Source of the DNA: Chaunax sp. Z400
Lineage: Eukaryota > Chordata > Actinopteri > Lophiiformes > Chaunacidae
Assembly: GCA_037577475.1 (NCBI GenBank)
Contig: CM075189.1
Location: forward strand, 17,213,839-17,277,838
Direction of reading: 5' to 3'
Length of the DNA: 64,000 nucleotides
Below, piece after piece: positions 12,001-25,400 of the stretch. The first letter of the stretch is position 1. The number at the start of each line of letters is the position of its first letter. A model generated the notes under the pieces. It was not told the DNA's origin. It saw only the letters and a list, made by a program, of their open reading frames with translations, and made no database searches. The translations under genes and the position numbers were made by a program.

Positions 12001-15000
12001 GAATGACTCTCCCTTACTAACCCCTTACTGAAGCTCTGCCTTTGCTAAGCAAATGAAGCCCCCTACCCTCGCCCCCTATATGGTTGCCCTACTTTGTATG
12101 GGCCCATGCCATGGACAAGCACATACCAGGGATCCAACAATAGGTTTTTCCCCTCCAGCTCTCTTATACCTTCGTCTAGTTATTTTCAGTGCCTGATGCA
12201 AACTGTGTCTCACTTTTCCTCCATTGTTTCGTGCCACGTTAAACGCTTTGCAGTCTCCAAGCTTCAGACCCTCATCTCATTTTTTTTTTCTCCCTAAATT
12301 CTTTTTGAGAAAAGAATAGCAGCATTTCCTTCAGACTCCCAGGGAGGTGGTGATGTACTCAGGACGTTTTTCATAGCAGGAGGCTTATATGTGTTTATTG
12401 CTTGAGCACAACATGTGGTGCAACCCAAGGGGCGAGAGCTGACATTTTCTAAATGCATCCGCCGCCGTCTTATCCTGTGTGGATTTCTCAAGGAGCAGAC
12501 AGGGAGGGGGAGGGAGGAGGAGAGGTAAAAACCTAGAACATGTATTCAGAGTATGACTCTATTTTTAGTTTCTATCACTGAAATTAATGCAACTTAAAAA
12601 TATGGCCTGCTCAGTTTCTGTGGCAGTCGGTCTGTTATGATGAAGCTCTGAACCTGGTATGCAAAGTGATTATTGTGACACTTTAGCCATTATTCTGTAC
12701 CCTGATAGGCCTGTAGGAGAGGTTGTGCCCTGGTCAATTCAATCTTGCATTATGACTTACATTGTCCCTTTTCATAAGATGTTGCATTGGCTTCCATTGG
12801 TCTCCTTACGGTTTCAATATCGTCCACACCGGCATTAAAACCCACTTCTAAAAGATGCTGTATCACGCTAATAAGGGGAGTGTAAGTTATAAAGCAGGTG
12901 TCCATCTTGAGACTGATTGTACCTCCATAAGGAGTTGTTGAGACTCTGTCCAAAGCATATTATCCAACCTGTGACAAAAGAGAGAGGTGGGGTGTCAAAT
13001 CTTAAACACCCCATTTATTTAGATCACTTTGTTTTCATGAAGTTTTTTTTTTTTTTTCAATTTCATTCATTTACCAACAAGTGGAAGTCAAATGCAGACA
13101 GGAACAAAAGAGTCGATGGTAGCCCTCCATCTATCACACAGAAGCCTATTATGACTCTGGCCTGATGTAGAATGCAGATATAGATCATCCCAGTATTAAA
13201 TGGTGAGCAGAAATTAATGGTTACTTGTTACATATTTACATGCCACCTGCTCCTGTTTTCGTATGTACTGCAGCTGTACGTCTATCACCATAGCATTGGA
13301 TGTATGCTGCTGATGTTTTAACTGACCCCACTTCTGCTTTTAGCATGATATTGAAGAAGGCGGTCTTCTCACCCAAGTAATGAAGTAATGAAACTCAATT
13401 TCCTGTTAATTATTAAAAGATATTTGCAAGTTCACTTGCTTGATAAAACATAATTATTGAACACTATTATATCACAGTGAAATATACTTAGACGTATTTA
13501 ATGTAGGACAATAGGTGAACTTTTACACTTATGTGACTTGTGCATGTTCTGGTTTGATTTGTTTAATGGCTCTATTGATCCAACACAGCACTACTCTCTG
13601 ATGTGATAGTAGACATTGTGCATAACGTCACATAACAAGCTGGCAAACTAAAAAAATGAGTGAAATGACATGATGCAGTGACCATCATTAACGTCCAAAC
13701 TTTTTTGCTGGCATAATTCACCCCCCTCTTTTTCACTCCTTGTTGGTTGAGAATGTGCTATGGACTGAATTCTCCCTCCTTTGTCTTGAGAGCATCCAAT
13801 ACGTTTGTCTTCCTCCCCACTTCTGAAAAAGTATTCACTCATATACGTGTTGTTGTAGCAGTAGCTTCCATTCTACCCCTTTCTTTGTGCCATCCAGTTT
13901 TTTGTTTTGCAATCGTTCTGTCGTGGAGAAGGGCTGCCCCTCTCAACCGCAATACTAAGATCAAGGCTTGGGTTTAGGAATGTAACATTAACACCTCTTG
14001 CAAGCTTGGGAAAGGTAAATCACATCCCTCCTTTTTTTTAATGTTGGTGTCAGTGGGGTTACATGTGGAGTATTGCAAATTGTCTGGGCCATTTGGGGAG
14101 ACCAGCATCATTTTGCATAGTGCTTTTTGAAATTCATTGCCTGGATCATGCTGGATGCCAAGGCTGCTGCTGTGACACTAATGACATTTGAGAGACTCCA
14201 GTCCCTGTTCGCTAGCTTGAATCTTAGGGACATTAAATTGGACAGCTAATCGTTGAGTTGGAAGAGTATGAGGTTGGGTGGAAGAAATAGTTAATTCCAG
14301 CTAATGCACGGCGTTAGCCCAAAACAGTCTCTGAATTGGGATAATGTTGATCATTGGCTGGAAGTAGCTTTGGGCATTTTCATTGAACTAATTCACTTTT
14401 ATGTACCAGCACTGATCAGTCTTCTGTGTATCAATGTCCAACACCCGTCCCCTGATAGATGGCGGGGCAGCTAACTTTGGCCTCAACTTCCTCACCTTTA
14501 TCATCCTGTTCAACAACCTGATCCCCATCAGTCTCCTGGTTACGCTGGAGGTCATCAAGTTCATCCAAGCCTTTTTCATCAACTGGGTGAGTTGAAGCTA
14601 CAGTCTGCATTTCACTGAACTAAACTCCAAATATGGTGATCGATGCACCATTTCTTTGGCATGTGTAAAATAAGTGGAAAATGACTTTTAAATGTTGAGA
14701 TATTTTACATGCAGTACCAGTCAAACGTTTGGAGACTGTGTCCCAATCCAGACCGAAATTGAAAGTGAAACGTCCTACATTTCCAAATGCAGCATCATTT
14801 AATATTAGGAAGAAACTTTAAATGATGTGCACATAACATGGGTAGCATCATGCATCATCTGTTAGCATGACAGACCACCCCAGATCTGAATCCGGTCACT
14901 TTATGCATTAAATTTTAAACAAACATCCCAGCAAGGAATTTTTGTCAACATCACAGGACCTGGTTCTGTGTTTAATTGAGGTGAAGTGGGTTTGTGTTTT

Positions 15001-16767
15001 TACTTCTCACCACTGTTGTGAAGTTTAATTTCCGTTCCCTAAAGTTCTCTGTGATTGGTTTCAGGACACAGACATGCTGTATGAGCCCACAAACACACCT
15101 GCCATGGCTCGCACCTCCAATCTAAATGAAGAATTAGGCCAGGTAAACGGTTCAAATATCACTTTATATTATGCTAACACTTCTAGATTTAGCTCTCCTG
15201 TAGAATGAAATGTGAACCCATGAAGTAAGCGATTCTCTCTTCCTCTACCCATACAGGTGAAGTATATTTTCTCTGACAAGACGGGGACCCTGACCTGCAA
15301 CGTGATGCAGTTCAAGAAGTGCACCGTCGCTGGTGTTGCCTATGGGTACATTTCCTTTTTCTCATCTCTTTATTTTCCCTGCTCCTCCTTTGCATCCTCT
15401 ACTGTTGCCTGCCCCATAACCATTGTTAAATGTCGAATATGCATCGCAGTACATCTAGCGTTTCCCTCTCCTCCCTCGACCTTTTACTAGCAGCCCCTCT
15501 CAACTTGAAGTATAAATAAAGGCAGACAAACATTTGCCAGCAAAGGAACTTTACTCTCTCCTTTACAGGCTTGCGTCCATCATTTGTCATGTTGGTGTTT
15601 TGGAATGCTGGCTAAACATTTTGTTGTCAGAGGTTGTAAAATGTCTTGACAGGAGTTAGAAACAAGACTATTGATAACTAACCTTATCCTGTTGCAAATA
15701 AGCATTTAGCCAAAATTCTCAGTCCATTTAAATGAACTTTTTCCCTCAGCTCCTCTGACATAAAAGCGTGTTCTTTTACACTTTAACTATGATTAAACCA
15801 GGCCTTAATGTTTTTCTTCCCCTGAATATACTCATTTAATTTTAGTGGATAGATAATTAGCCTTGGTTTATGAAAAACAAGTGGTAGAAAAGAATAGCTT
15901 TCCAAAAAAATATAGCAAGAGGCATGACAGTTCATGATTAATTCCACTTGGGTTCAATTATTTATTCAAAAATGATTGATGAAGTTCTGGCTGAAGGACG
16001 AATCAGAGTATTTTATCTCGAGTTCCGTACCACAGTTCTCGTTACGCCATGACAGCTAGTCCAGTGAGAACACCGACAGCTTATCCTCGTCACATTAAAT
16101 AATGATGAAGTACATGTCGATGATATGATACCTCCAAGCTCATTTTTCTTTCTTTTTTTTTTAAACAATTACTGGTGATTAAAGGCAGCGATGTAATTTT
16201 TAGTATTAAGTTTTTGGAGCTGCAGAATCTCTTTTCCTTCTGGATGATATGATCAATGTGTCTGTCCGTTCAACCGTTTGTCCGTCTGTGTGTAATCATT
16301 CAATGTCCAAGTCAAAACTCAAAAATGTTTAATAGATCTCAAGCAGGATTTATACACACGTTTCCCATGTACTGAAGATGTGCCTCTTGATATCTTGGGA
16401 TTTATTTTATGATTATTATAATTTTTTTTTAACACCCTTATCTGAGACAAAGTTCAAAGCATTATGGGTTTTGTGGTATTTTGAAAAACTAGAAAATACT
16501 GGTTTTCTTTGTGAAGCATAGTATATCAGAAGCCACTCATGTTTTGTCATGACCTAACACTGACGTGGTGCCTTTTGCTATTTAGAATTTCTGTTGCATT
16601 GTGTTGTATTTTCATGTTGTGTGCTGCTCACACTTATATGTTAATCCCATTTATAAATTAGAACGCACAGTATCATCAGGAAAATGATCTATGGGGTAAA
16701 GTAGTTTGTTCCTGCGACTGTTCCTTGTAAGACTTTGTCTGGGCTGGAGGGATATGCCATCTTCTGA

Positions 16768-16804
<37 letters not shown>

Positions 16805-19323
16805 ATTTATTTAATTGGGTCAAGCCTGTTGGTCTTATGAGACAGACACTCCTCCCTGCAAAGATTGAAGTCAGGCAGCAGTGTCTCTCTCCTTCATTCC
16901 TTCTTTCCCACTTCAAGAAGAGATGTTTTCCTTGGATTCTCTGAAACGAGGACTTCCTCTAATCTAACTGATAAATATAGATGAGTGTTCCATCTGAGGA
17001 AAGAAAAAGTTCCTTATGAGGCAAGGCTGTTTTTTGACGATGCTCTTCTTCTTCTTCATCTTCATTCCCGACATAAGAGTTGAAAAAGTTGGATTCAAAA
17101 ACTGCCTATATTAAAGGTCATTGTTCTGTGTTTATAATGCAGCCTGCAATAACAGTGTTAACTATAACAGTAATCCATTAAATCCTACCTGGATTACTCT
17201 TCCTCTGTAGAATAAATCATCACATTATTTCCTTTAATTTAAAGCCAAATTGGACAAATGACTTCTTTGAGTGTTGAAGTGACTCTGTACGCATGTATCT
17301 ATTGTTGACGTCACTATTTCTCAAAATGTGTCTGTTCTAGAGCATGCATGTTTTTCCATGTATGTGCAGGATGTTTATCGTACTGCTGTCTTTCTAGATC
17401 AGAAACACTTTAACACCAATCAGTTGGAGTCTGATAACTTGTACTTCCTTTCCATCCTTATCATATGTGCATGATTAAAAGGTTGTTGTTGAAATATTGA
17501 TGAAAGTAACTCCAAGGCAGGTATTGTCTCATTCAACTTTAAATTCTCTGTCAATAACATAGCCCTGGAATTAAGATTTCATAGTATCTGACACAACTCG
17601 TAGGGGAAAACGTATATTTTTGTAAAAACAAACAAACATGAAAACAAGGATGAAGTATTCCATATTTTAATACAAATGAATGAACCAGCACATGCATAGT
17701 ACATAACACAGTGTGTGGCATGACTTGTAATTTGGTGCCGGCACAGGCACAAAGCTCCCCCGACACTGCTGCCTGCGTGTGTTCCTCACCACAAATTAAG
17801 CAGTGCTGTAATTAATAAAGCCAACCTCAAGGGTGTAGACGTTAATTAATTCCACTGGATTTGAGTCCAAATCTCAAGGAGAGATACGGTTTAGGTTAGA
17901 AAGGCTACCAGAATCCTCCTGACTGTTATTCATTTGGTGCGCAGTGATAGAAACAATATGTTTTGATTTTCTTTTTTCGTATTTCAGTCAAGTGATTTGT
18001 CATTTTAAAATGTAACCCCGTGCATATTTGCGATGGATACAGTTGTTGCATATGCCTAATAGAGTACATCCAGTACTTTGTGTGGTTGGCTCCACTCCTT
18101 CCAGTTAACAAAACCCTGCATTGCAGTTAGTCTGCCAGAGCAGAGCTGTCAAAATGATTTGGCGCCTCATCATAGAGCAGTGTGCTCTCTGTCCACATTT
18201 GGTTTCAAAACATTGCCGTTTTCAGTGCTACATCCATTAACGGTCTTTGAAAAGATACACAGACTCCTCACATACACGTTCGCAGCTGTAGCTGCAAAGT
18301 TCCTGCTGTTGCCTGATGAGGAACGAGAGAGGAGGATTTATCTTAGGATAAAATGATGATTCCCAAACACATGTTCCCACGGTTTGCTTCTGGCTTTATC
18401 CGTTCTGATTTTTTTTCTTCCGCCCCCCTCTAATTTTTTTTTTTTTAAATTACAAAAACACTTTTGGCAAAACAACTTCAGTAGAAAAGCTTTAATGTGT
18501 TACCACTCCAGTTATGTTTGACTACTATTCAGTATCAAAGTGTTTTAGTATGTTTTGTAAGTGCGTTTTGTAAGTGTTAAACTTACATTTGGGCAGAGCC
18601 AGGATAGCTGTTTCTCTATCTTCCCAGTCTTTGTGCTAAGCTAAGCTAGCCGGCTGCTGGTATTATCTTCATATCCAGGGTACAGCACCATGTATAAATG
18701 ATTAGAGGGCCTGCTGTAATTACTGTTGTCAATCTAACCCCTGCACCCCCAGCTACAGTCCTTCCTGGCATCTTACCCATCATACTCTAAACAATCCACT
18801 CCTGGCTTTTGCACGTTCAAAGAACCAATAAAAAATAGACTATGTCAACGAGATAATTTCTTTTCCTACAGTCACGTCCCTGAGGCTGAGGAGGGTAGTT
18901 TTGCAGAGGAAGACTGGTAAGATGAACGGTGTGAAATGGTTGATTTGTTGTTGTTGTTTTTTTCCGCTCTTGGCTTCTGTGATGTATTAGTGCTGCCTTG
19001 CCTTGAACACAATACCTCAATGTATGTTTTTCATTCCCCTTGTTCAGCACACTTGTTGTATGTGACTGACTCTTAAAACACGGTGTATATCCGTCGATGT
19101 GAAGGAATGGCTTTAAACGATTGTTCTAGTGTATGCTACGAGTATTCTATTAGAACTATTATTAAATTCATTGCATTTAGTGGCTTCCTAACAGCCACTT
19201 GTGCATTCAGCAGGTCTGTTTTCCAAGCCTTCCAGCATTCACTGTTTGTTGTGTTGAGTCAGAAGCTGCGCAGCACATTCTCCATATCAAACTAAAGCAA
19301 GAGATGTTAGCTACACCCCAACA

Positions 19324-19420
<97 letters not shown>

Positions 19421-22400
19421 GCATACACCCACAGTCACACAGTCCTACTTCTGACATCCATCTGCTACAGTGTTGAGATCTGCAGTAACAGCATGGGCGT
19501 GTCTCATTCATTTTGCATGGGGGATTGGAGTCTGTTTGTTCATACCTGTTATTAGCAAAGTGTTGAGTCTTGCTGCTTTACAGGAAGTTGCCAGCTTCCA
19601 TGAAAGCATGTCTCTTTTTCCTGTTTTTTTGTTTTTTTTTCTCTCTCATTGCAAGAACTGAGTTAGAGGCTTTGTTAATACACAAAATTAGTCAGTGATG
19701 TAGGGTCAAGGAAAACAAATCATGTGTTTTGTGTGTTGCTGATAAAAGAATCTAATTTAAAATGAGGTTAATTGCAGTCACAAGTATGTTATAAATGTAT
19801 TATTTCCTCCCCCTAACAGTCAGGAAGCAGGGCAGCATAGTGTGTCACAGGTTGTTTTTTTTATTAGGGACCAGTCCCCGGCTATTGACTGTGAACAGCT
19901 CGCACCCATGTTACCATAGTGACAGGACCTCTGTGTGCTGGCAGATAATCAATAGTTGACCATCCTCCACACGCCCAGCCCTGTGCCTCAGAATTTCATC
20001 AAGACAGTCGACGTGGCGAACTACACGAGCGCTCCAGTAGAGAAGGGCTCAGGACTGCCTTCCCTGTTAGAAACAGTAATAATGAGGCCAAAGATTGTCC
20101 GACAAAAATACTGTAGCATTTTCAGTCTTGGTGTAAGATGCTAGAGAGGAAGAAAATAAGTTTTACAGTATATTTTACAAGACTTAAAGCTTTTCTGTTC
20201 AAAGCATCTGTCCACCTTAATATGTGTTTGCAGTATATATGTGAAGTGTTTAGAAAAGCACTTCTTCCTGCTATGATTTAATAAGGCCTCTAAGTGTGAT
20301 AAATTTCCCTATGCTCCGGTGCATCTACAAACGTGTGACACAGTATTGACTCCAGCCCTGCTGTTTAATTAATTGTTGTGTTTTTCCTATATTTTCCATC
20401 CTCCAAAACCTCTATTTAAAGTGCATTAGATGGGAGCATTACTGGCCGGCTGGCTCTTGAGGATCCGAACAGTATATCCTGTGAGATCAGACAGACTTAT
20501 GGTTGCTAATGGCAGGGCTCAGTAACATTTCTATCAAGCCCCCACTGCCATAGACAAAGCTGCTGTCTATGTGATCTATAGGACTCGGATTAATCACGGA
20601 ATCATGGATCGATTCCCATTGGACAGCCAGACAGCGACTGTAGCTACACACAAAAATCACTTCCCTGAGCTATATATGAATCCAAAGTTTTGTTTTTCCA
20701 TTTCACTACAACTTCTTGTATCTGTTGCTTTATTCCTAATGGACTACAAGTTAGTAAATTATTTTGCATCTTTTCAGTAACGAAAGCATTTCTGTTGTGA
20801 GTACGAGAGACTAATTGTATTTCCTGTAATTTATCAGGCTTTAGCTTCTATTAGTGTCTGAATAATATAGTGTCATTATTTAGCTGCCAGAAATTCTGGC
20901 CAGCGTGCTGCGTCTGTGTTAGCGGCTCCTGTTGCATTGTTTAATTTCTAAATCAAGCGTTCATAATTTATGGACATGGCTGAAGTGAATATAATATATG
21001 AAGGGGGGAATTAATCAAAGAATGAGTGTGTATTCTTTGTGCATTGTGAAATGATAATGTCCCGTATCAGGGCATAGCTTTCTCAAAGGGTGATCTGCTT
21101 CTGCAAGCATGGACAGAATCTAACAGTCACACTGTACATCACAACACTGACTACCAGAGGACCTGCATTTGCATTCTGTCTTCACTGCGGTTGATAGTTA
21201 TTCAAACAATATCAATATTCTTGGCAAATAGCACTGGCTGTATCATTACCGGTTTGAGATTTGTTTTGTCATGCCGCTCTCGACTTACATTTGTTTATTT
21301 TTAGGCCTAAAATGATTATTGATGATTATGATAATTAGAGAATTATTTGAAAAAGTTGTGCTTATTCTAGTCTACTGTCACAACAACAGGTGCCATCAAA
21401 ACATTTCAGTGCGTTCTGGTGTTTTCAATTTCTCCATTGTCTTCTTTCCAGGCACAGCTCACACTCTTCTGAAGAGGCAGGATTTAATGACCTGAGCTTA
21501 TTGGAAAACCTCCAGAGTAATCATGTAAGTAGTGTCAGGGTTTCCTGCCACATGTCTCCGCAATGGGGAGGGTAAAATTAAAAAAGAATCTAATAGTGTG
21601 TAGTTGTGTAGTGGCTCTCTAACCATTTTAAGTGGACCTTGCTGACCTAACGTTGGCTTGTATGCTTTGTATTAAAAATGGTGGAACGGCTGTGTCGTTT
21701 CATGGCAGCCATCATGTTTTTTGGTTATTTTTTTCTGGATTAAGAAATCATGTTTTTACGGACAATTTGACCGGATTCTCAGTACGGAGGATCTGCAATC
21801 AGTTCTTATACTCAACATTGTAAACACAACAACCTAACTGGCTTATTCTGATTGGATGAGGACGTATGTGTACTTATCCGCTGTGGGGGATCTGTACTGC
21901 TGTACAGTGATCATGTTCATGTGAACTTCTTAATCTGATGGCACAAAACGTATGTATGAAAAACTGATTAAAAAAAAAAAATCCAGTACATTTTTGACCT
22001 GTTACAGGACTGCAGAGGGAGCAGTAAGAGCCACCTGTAGTAATGAAATAAGTGAAAACTGTGATTGATCGGCTGTTTGGGTTCCTCAGCTGCCGAACAG
22101 CGGGATCGTAGCGCCGCCCATGCAGGGAGAGAAGTGATCCCACTGTGATGTTTGTTAAGAATCCCTCCACTCATTCGGTTTGTTTAGCGTCTTATTTACA
22201 GTAGTTTCACAGTGATAGCCCCTCGCCCACCGCTAATTATCATGCAGACAAATAAGGAAATCTACAAGAGAAATATTGAGCTTGTTGCAGTTATCTCCAG
22301 CCTCCAAGATATCAGTCCGAACGCCAATAATAATGCTACTTGCATCTTCTTACTTCCGACTATCTGAAGGAGCAGGCTAGAGGAGAGTGGAATTAACAGT

Positions 22401-25400
22401 GTTGATACACATAAACACCCCCTCAGGTGCTTTTCATGTTCTCTTGACTCAGTGGACTTGTTCTCCACCGGCAGACTTCCATCAGCCTTAATCTGTGTTT
22501 GTTTGCTTGCTGGCTTGTCCGGTCTCTCTGCTTTGTCTCCTCTTGACCCCTTTACCTTTCCCCCCACATTGGCCATGTCTAAAGGGATGAGTGTCAGTCA
22601 CTGGTTGCCTTGACACAGATTACCCAGGAGTCAGTAGGGGTGATAGCTGGCAGCGCAGTATTAACTTTCCAGAGTAAAAAAAAAAAAAAATCTGTCAGCA
22701 CCTCAAAAGCTCAGTACACTTCTGAAAAACACGAGCTCAGAGCAGTAACTCTGTGTAACCCTCATCATAGGTTTGCCAAGCTACCAGCAGACACTCCCAA
22801 AATGTCAAACTACACGCCTAACACTATGCTTTCCTGTAGATGAAACAAAAACCTAATTAAACCCTCAAGCAGCTCCTTGAGGAAGTGAGGACTGGCCGGA
22901 TGTCCTCACCGTCAGGGTCTTAACTCAACTGGTCGAAATATAAGGAACACAAACACACAAATACATGCACACACACACACACACACACACTGGGATGTCC
23001 TTCAGAGGATACCTGTCAACCCAGACCAGATTAGCCTGCTGCTGGGAGGCAGAGGGGGCTCCTACAGCCACCTGGACTCTAATAGACTGTGTTTTTTCAT
23101 TTGCAAGAGACCATTTGATTTGCCCTTCACCCTCCATTCATTTGCTCCTTTGTTCCCTGTTAGAGCTCTCTCATCAGACTTCCCATTCCCAACCGAAAGA
23201 ACAAATTTGATAATGCTGCTTTTGTTCGTGTGTGTGTGTGTGTACACAGCTTTATGGTGGAGAAGAGAAGAGCAGATGTCTTTGAGCAGCCAACAATGCA
23301 TATGGTGGCTCACATTTGTTGCTTCTACTGTAGATTTCATCCTCGGCTTTATTTCTCATCGGTCGCTCCTAAAGCTGCTGAACAAGTAATGTGATCTTCC
23401 TCTGCTAGTGGTCTTATTTTAATGAATCATTAGCAGCCTGATATGAGTTTGCAGTGTGATTGGGGCCTGCTGTAGCCCTGCAGGTAGCTGATATGTGTCT
23501 CACTCACTTGGAGCTTGTGGTTCCTGCAGATGCCTGTCTGAAACTACCCTTTGGCTACTTTTCCCCATGTCTTTTCCCCTCATTAATATTAAATGGCCTC
23601 AGTATATAGATAAGGCTTTTTTTTCAGTGATTGAAGCACGTTTTTGCTGCATACACATGAATGAGTGAATGACCATTAGCTGCTGTTACACTGGCTTTAG
23701 TCATCAGTCTGGCCTGAACCTGACTGGTGAATATATGTTTCACTCATGAAAAAGCCTGAGGGTGAACTACAACATGGCTACAGACTCGCAGTTTTGGACA
23801 ACATTTTGCTTAAGGACAGTAAGAATTAGTTTTTCCAAGGATCTCCATGGTGACATTCACTCCCATCTGTTTGTCAAACTCTCTGTCATCTCTGTCATTG
23901 TTTTGTTGTGACTTTACCAAAGAACATAGTAAGTCAAAGTGCCCTTTCCACTTTCTGTAGCCTACAGCTGCTGTCATCCAGGAATTCATGACCATGATGG
24001 CAATCTGTCACACTGCAGTCCCTGAGTGTGCAGAGGGAAAAATCACCTACCAGGCTGCATCCCCAGGTAAATCGCACCTTCATGAACACAACTTGTGGAC
24101 GCCCCTGGATATACAGTATCCTGACCTGGTATCACCGCAGTGTATGATGTGTGGGTATGCACATTTACATTTCTTTCTCTCTAAATCCATTATCGGAAGG
24201 GAGTTTAATTTGCTAACTCACATATTCAAGTTTAGCATACTGCACATTCTCCACATGTGTGCAGGGGACATGGCATTGATGTAATATGCAATGATAGCAT
24301 CAGTCTTGACCTAGATTATTCTGCATGTTCAACCATTATAGTAAACGTTACAGTTGAAATGGTCATAGCCGCTAGTCCAGCGCTAACTATTCCACAAATA
24401 AGTTATTTCTGTAATACCCAAGTTCATTGTACATGTATTAAGCACTATAATCATTTTAGGACCCCCACCCTGCACTAACTGATGACCTAGTGTGAGCTTC
24501 ATATTCATCATAGCATTAAAGAAAGTCCTCCTTAAACACATGCATGCACACACACAACATACACACATGAACAGCAGCTACAAAAACAGAAAAAAAATTA
24601 CCAGGTCCCAAATTTAAATACATTTTTTTGTTGAGAATACCACAAAATCACTGCAATTAGAAGAGGTGGAAAAAAATGTTGCCCTTGTATTTTACAGTGA
24701 GTGCAGATAAAAGTCTTGGTGGTTTACTCAAATCAGCAATAAGTTTCCTACAAATTAAAGGACCATCATATTCAACTCTGAAGATGCAACTATGTCGAAA
24801 GGCACACATTTGTGATCCAAATGAAGAAAAATAAGCCGTCCTTTTTTCTGTCAAATTGATTTACAGTCCTTTCCTCACAGTATATGTACAAACACCACTG
24901 TAGACTTCAACTAAATGAGTGTTTGCTGCTGTTGATGACTTTTTTTTTTTTTGCCTGATCACTTATAACAATCTGTCTTGCGCAGCTTTGGGTTTTGAAG
25001 CAGAACAATCAAATCCTTGAGCAAGATACTGAACCCCAATTTGCTCCCCGGGCGCCGTATTGTAATGGCAGCCCAACTGCTCCTCAGGGATGGGTCAAAT
25101 GCAGAGAAAGAATTTCCCCCTGTGGGATTAAGTATCTCAAAGAAAAGGATGGTTACAAGCAGAGAGCTTTTTCTCCACATGCAGCATCCCCATGCAAGCT
25201 GCAGCATCAGCTATATCACGGCTTTCATTGTGAAAATGTATGAACTAGTGTTCTATACTGTATTTGAACATGGTTCTCATCATTCAGGTTATCTTCAAAC
25301 AGCACTGTGTCTGCCAGCCGTCCGTGCATTACTGTTTTTTTTTGTGTGTTTATCTTTCACATCGCTTTCAAGATGAAGGAGCTCTGGTGAGAGCAGCACA

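Larger units (their letters stand above)
15346..18871 (+). other. Intron 11 (3.5 kb)
   Basis: It contains a 28-nt T run (16774-16801) and a common fish dispersed repeat (18591-18692). There is no coding signal. Confidence 0.8.

Noticed and set aside
14711..14732. Tc1-like terminal repeat resemblance (CAGTACCAGTCAAACG)
   Set aside because: Only about 22 nt resemble the terminus and no second end or transposase remains nearby.
19199..19555. Long open frames on both strands across 19199-19555
   Set aside because: They are made by the CT microsatellite (Leu-Ser or Arg-Glu runs).
23961..23967. Alternative E14 acceptor after CCTACAG
   Set aside because: It would shift the frame and lose the conserved Pro-Thr; the acceptor ending at 23960 fits.
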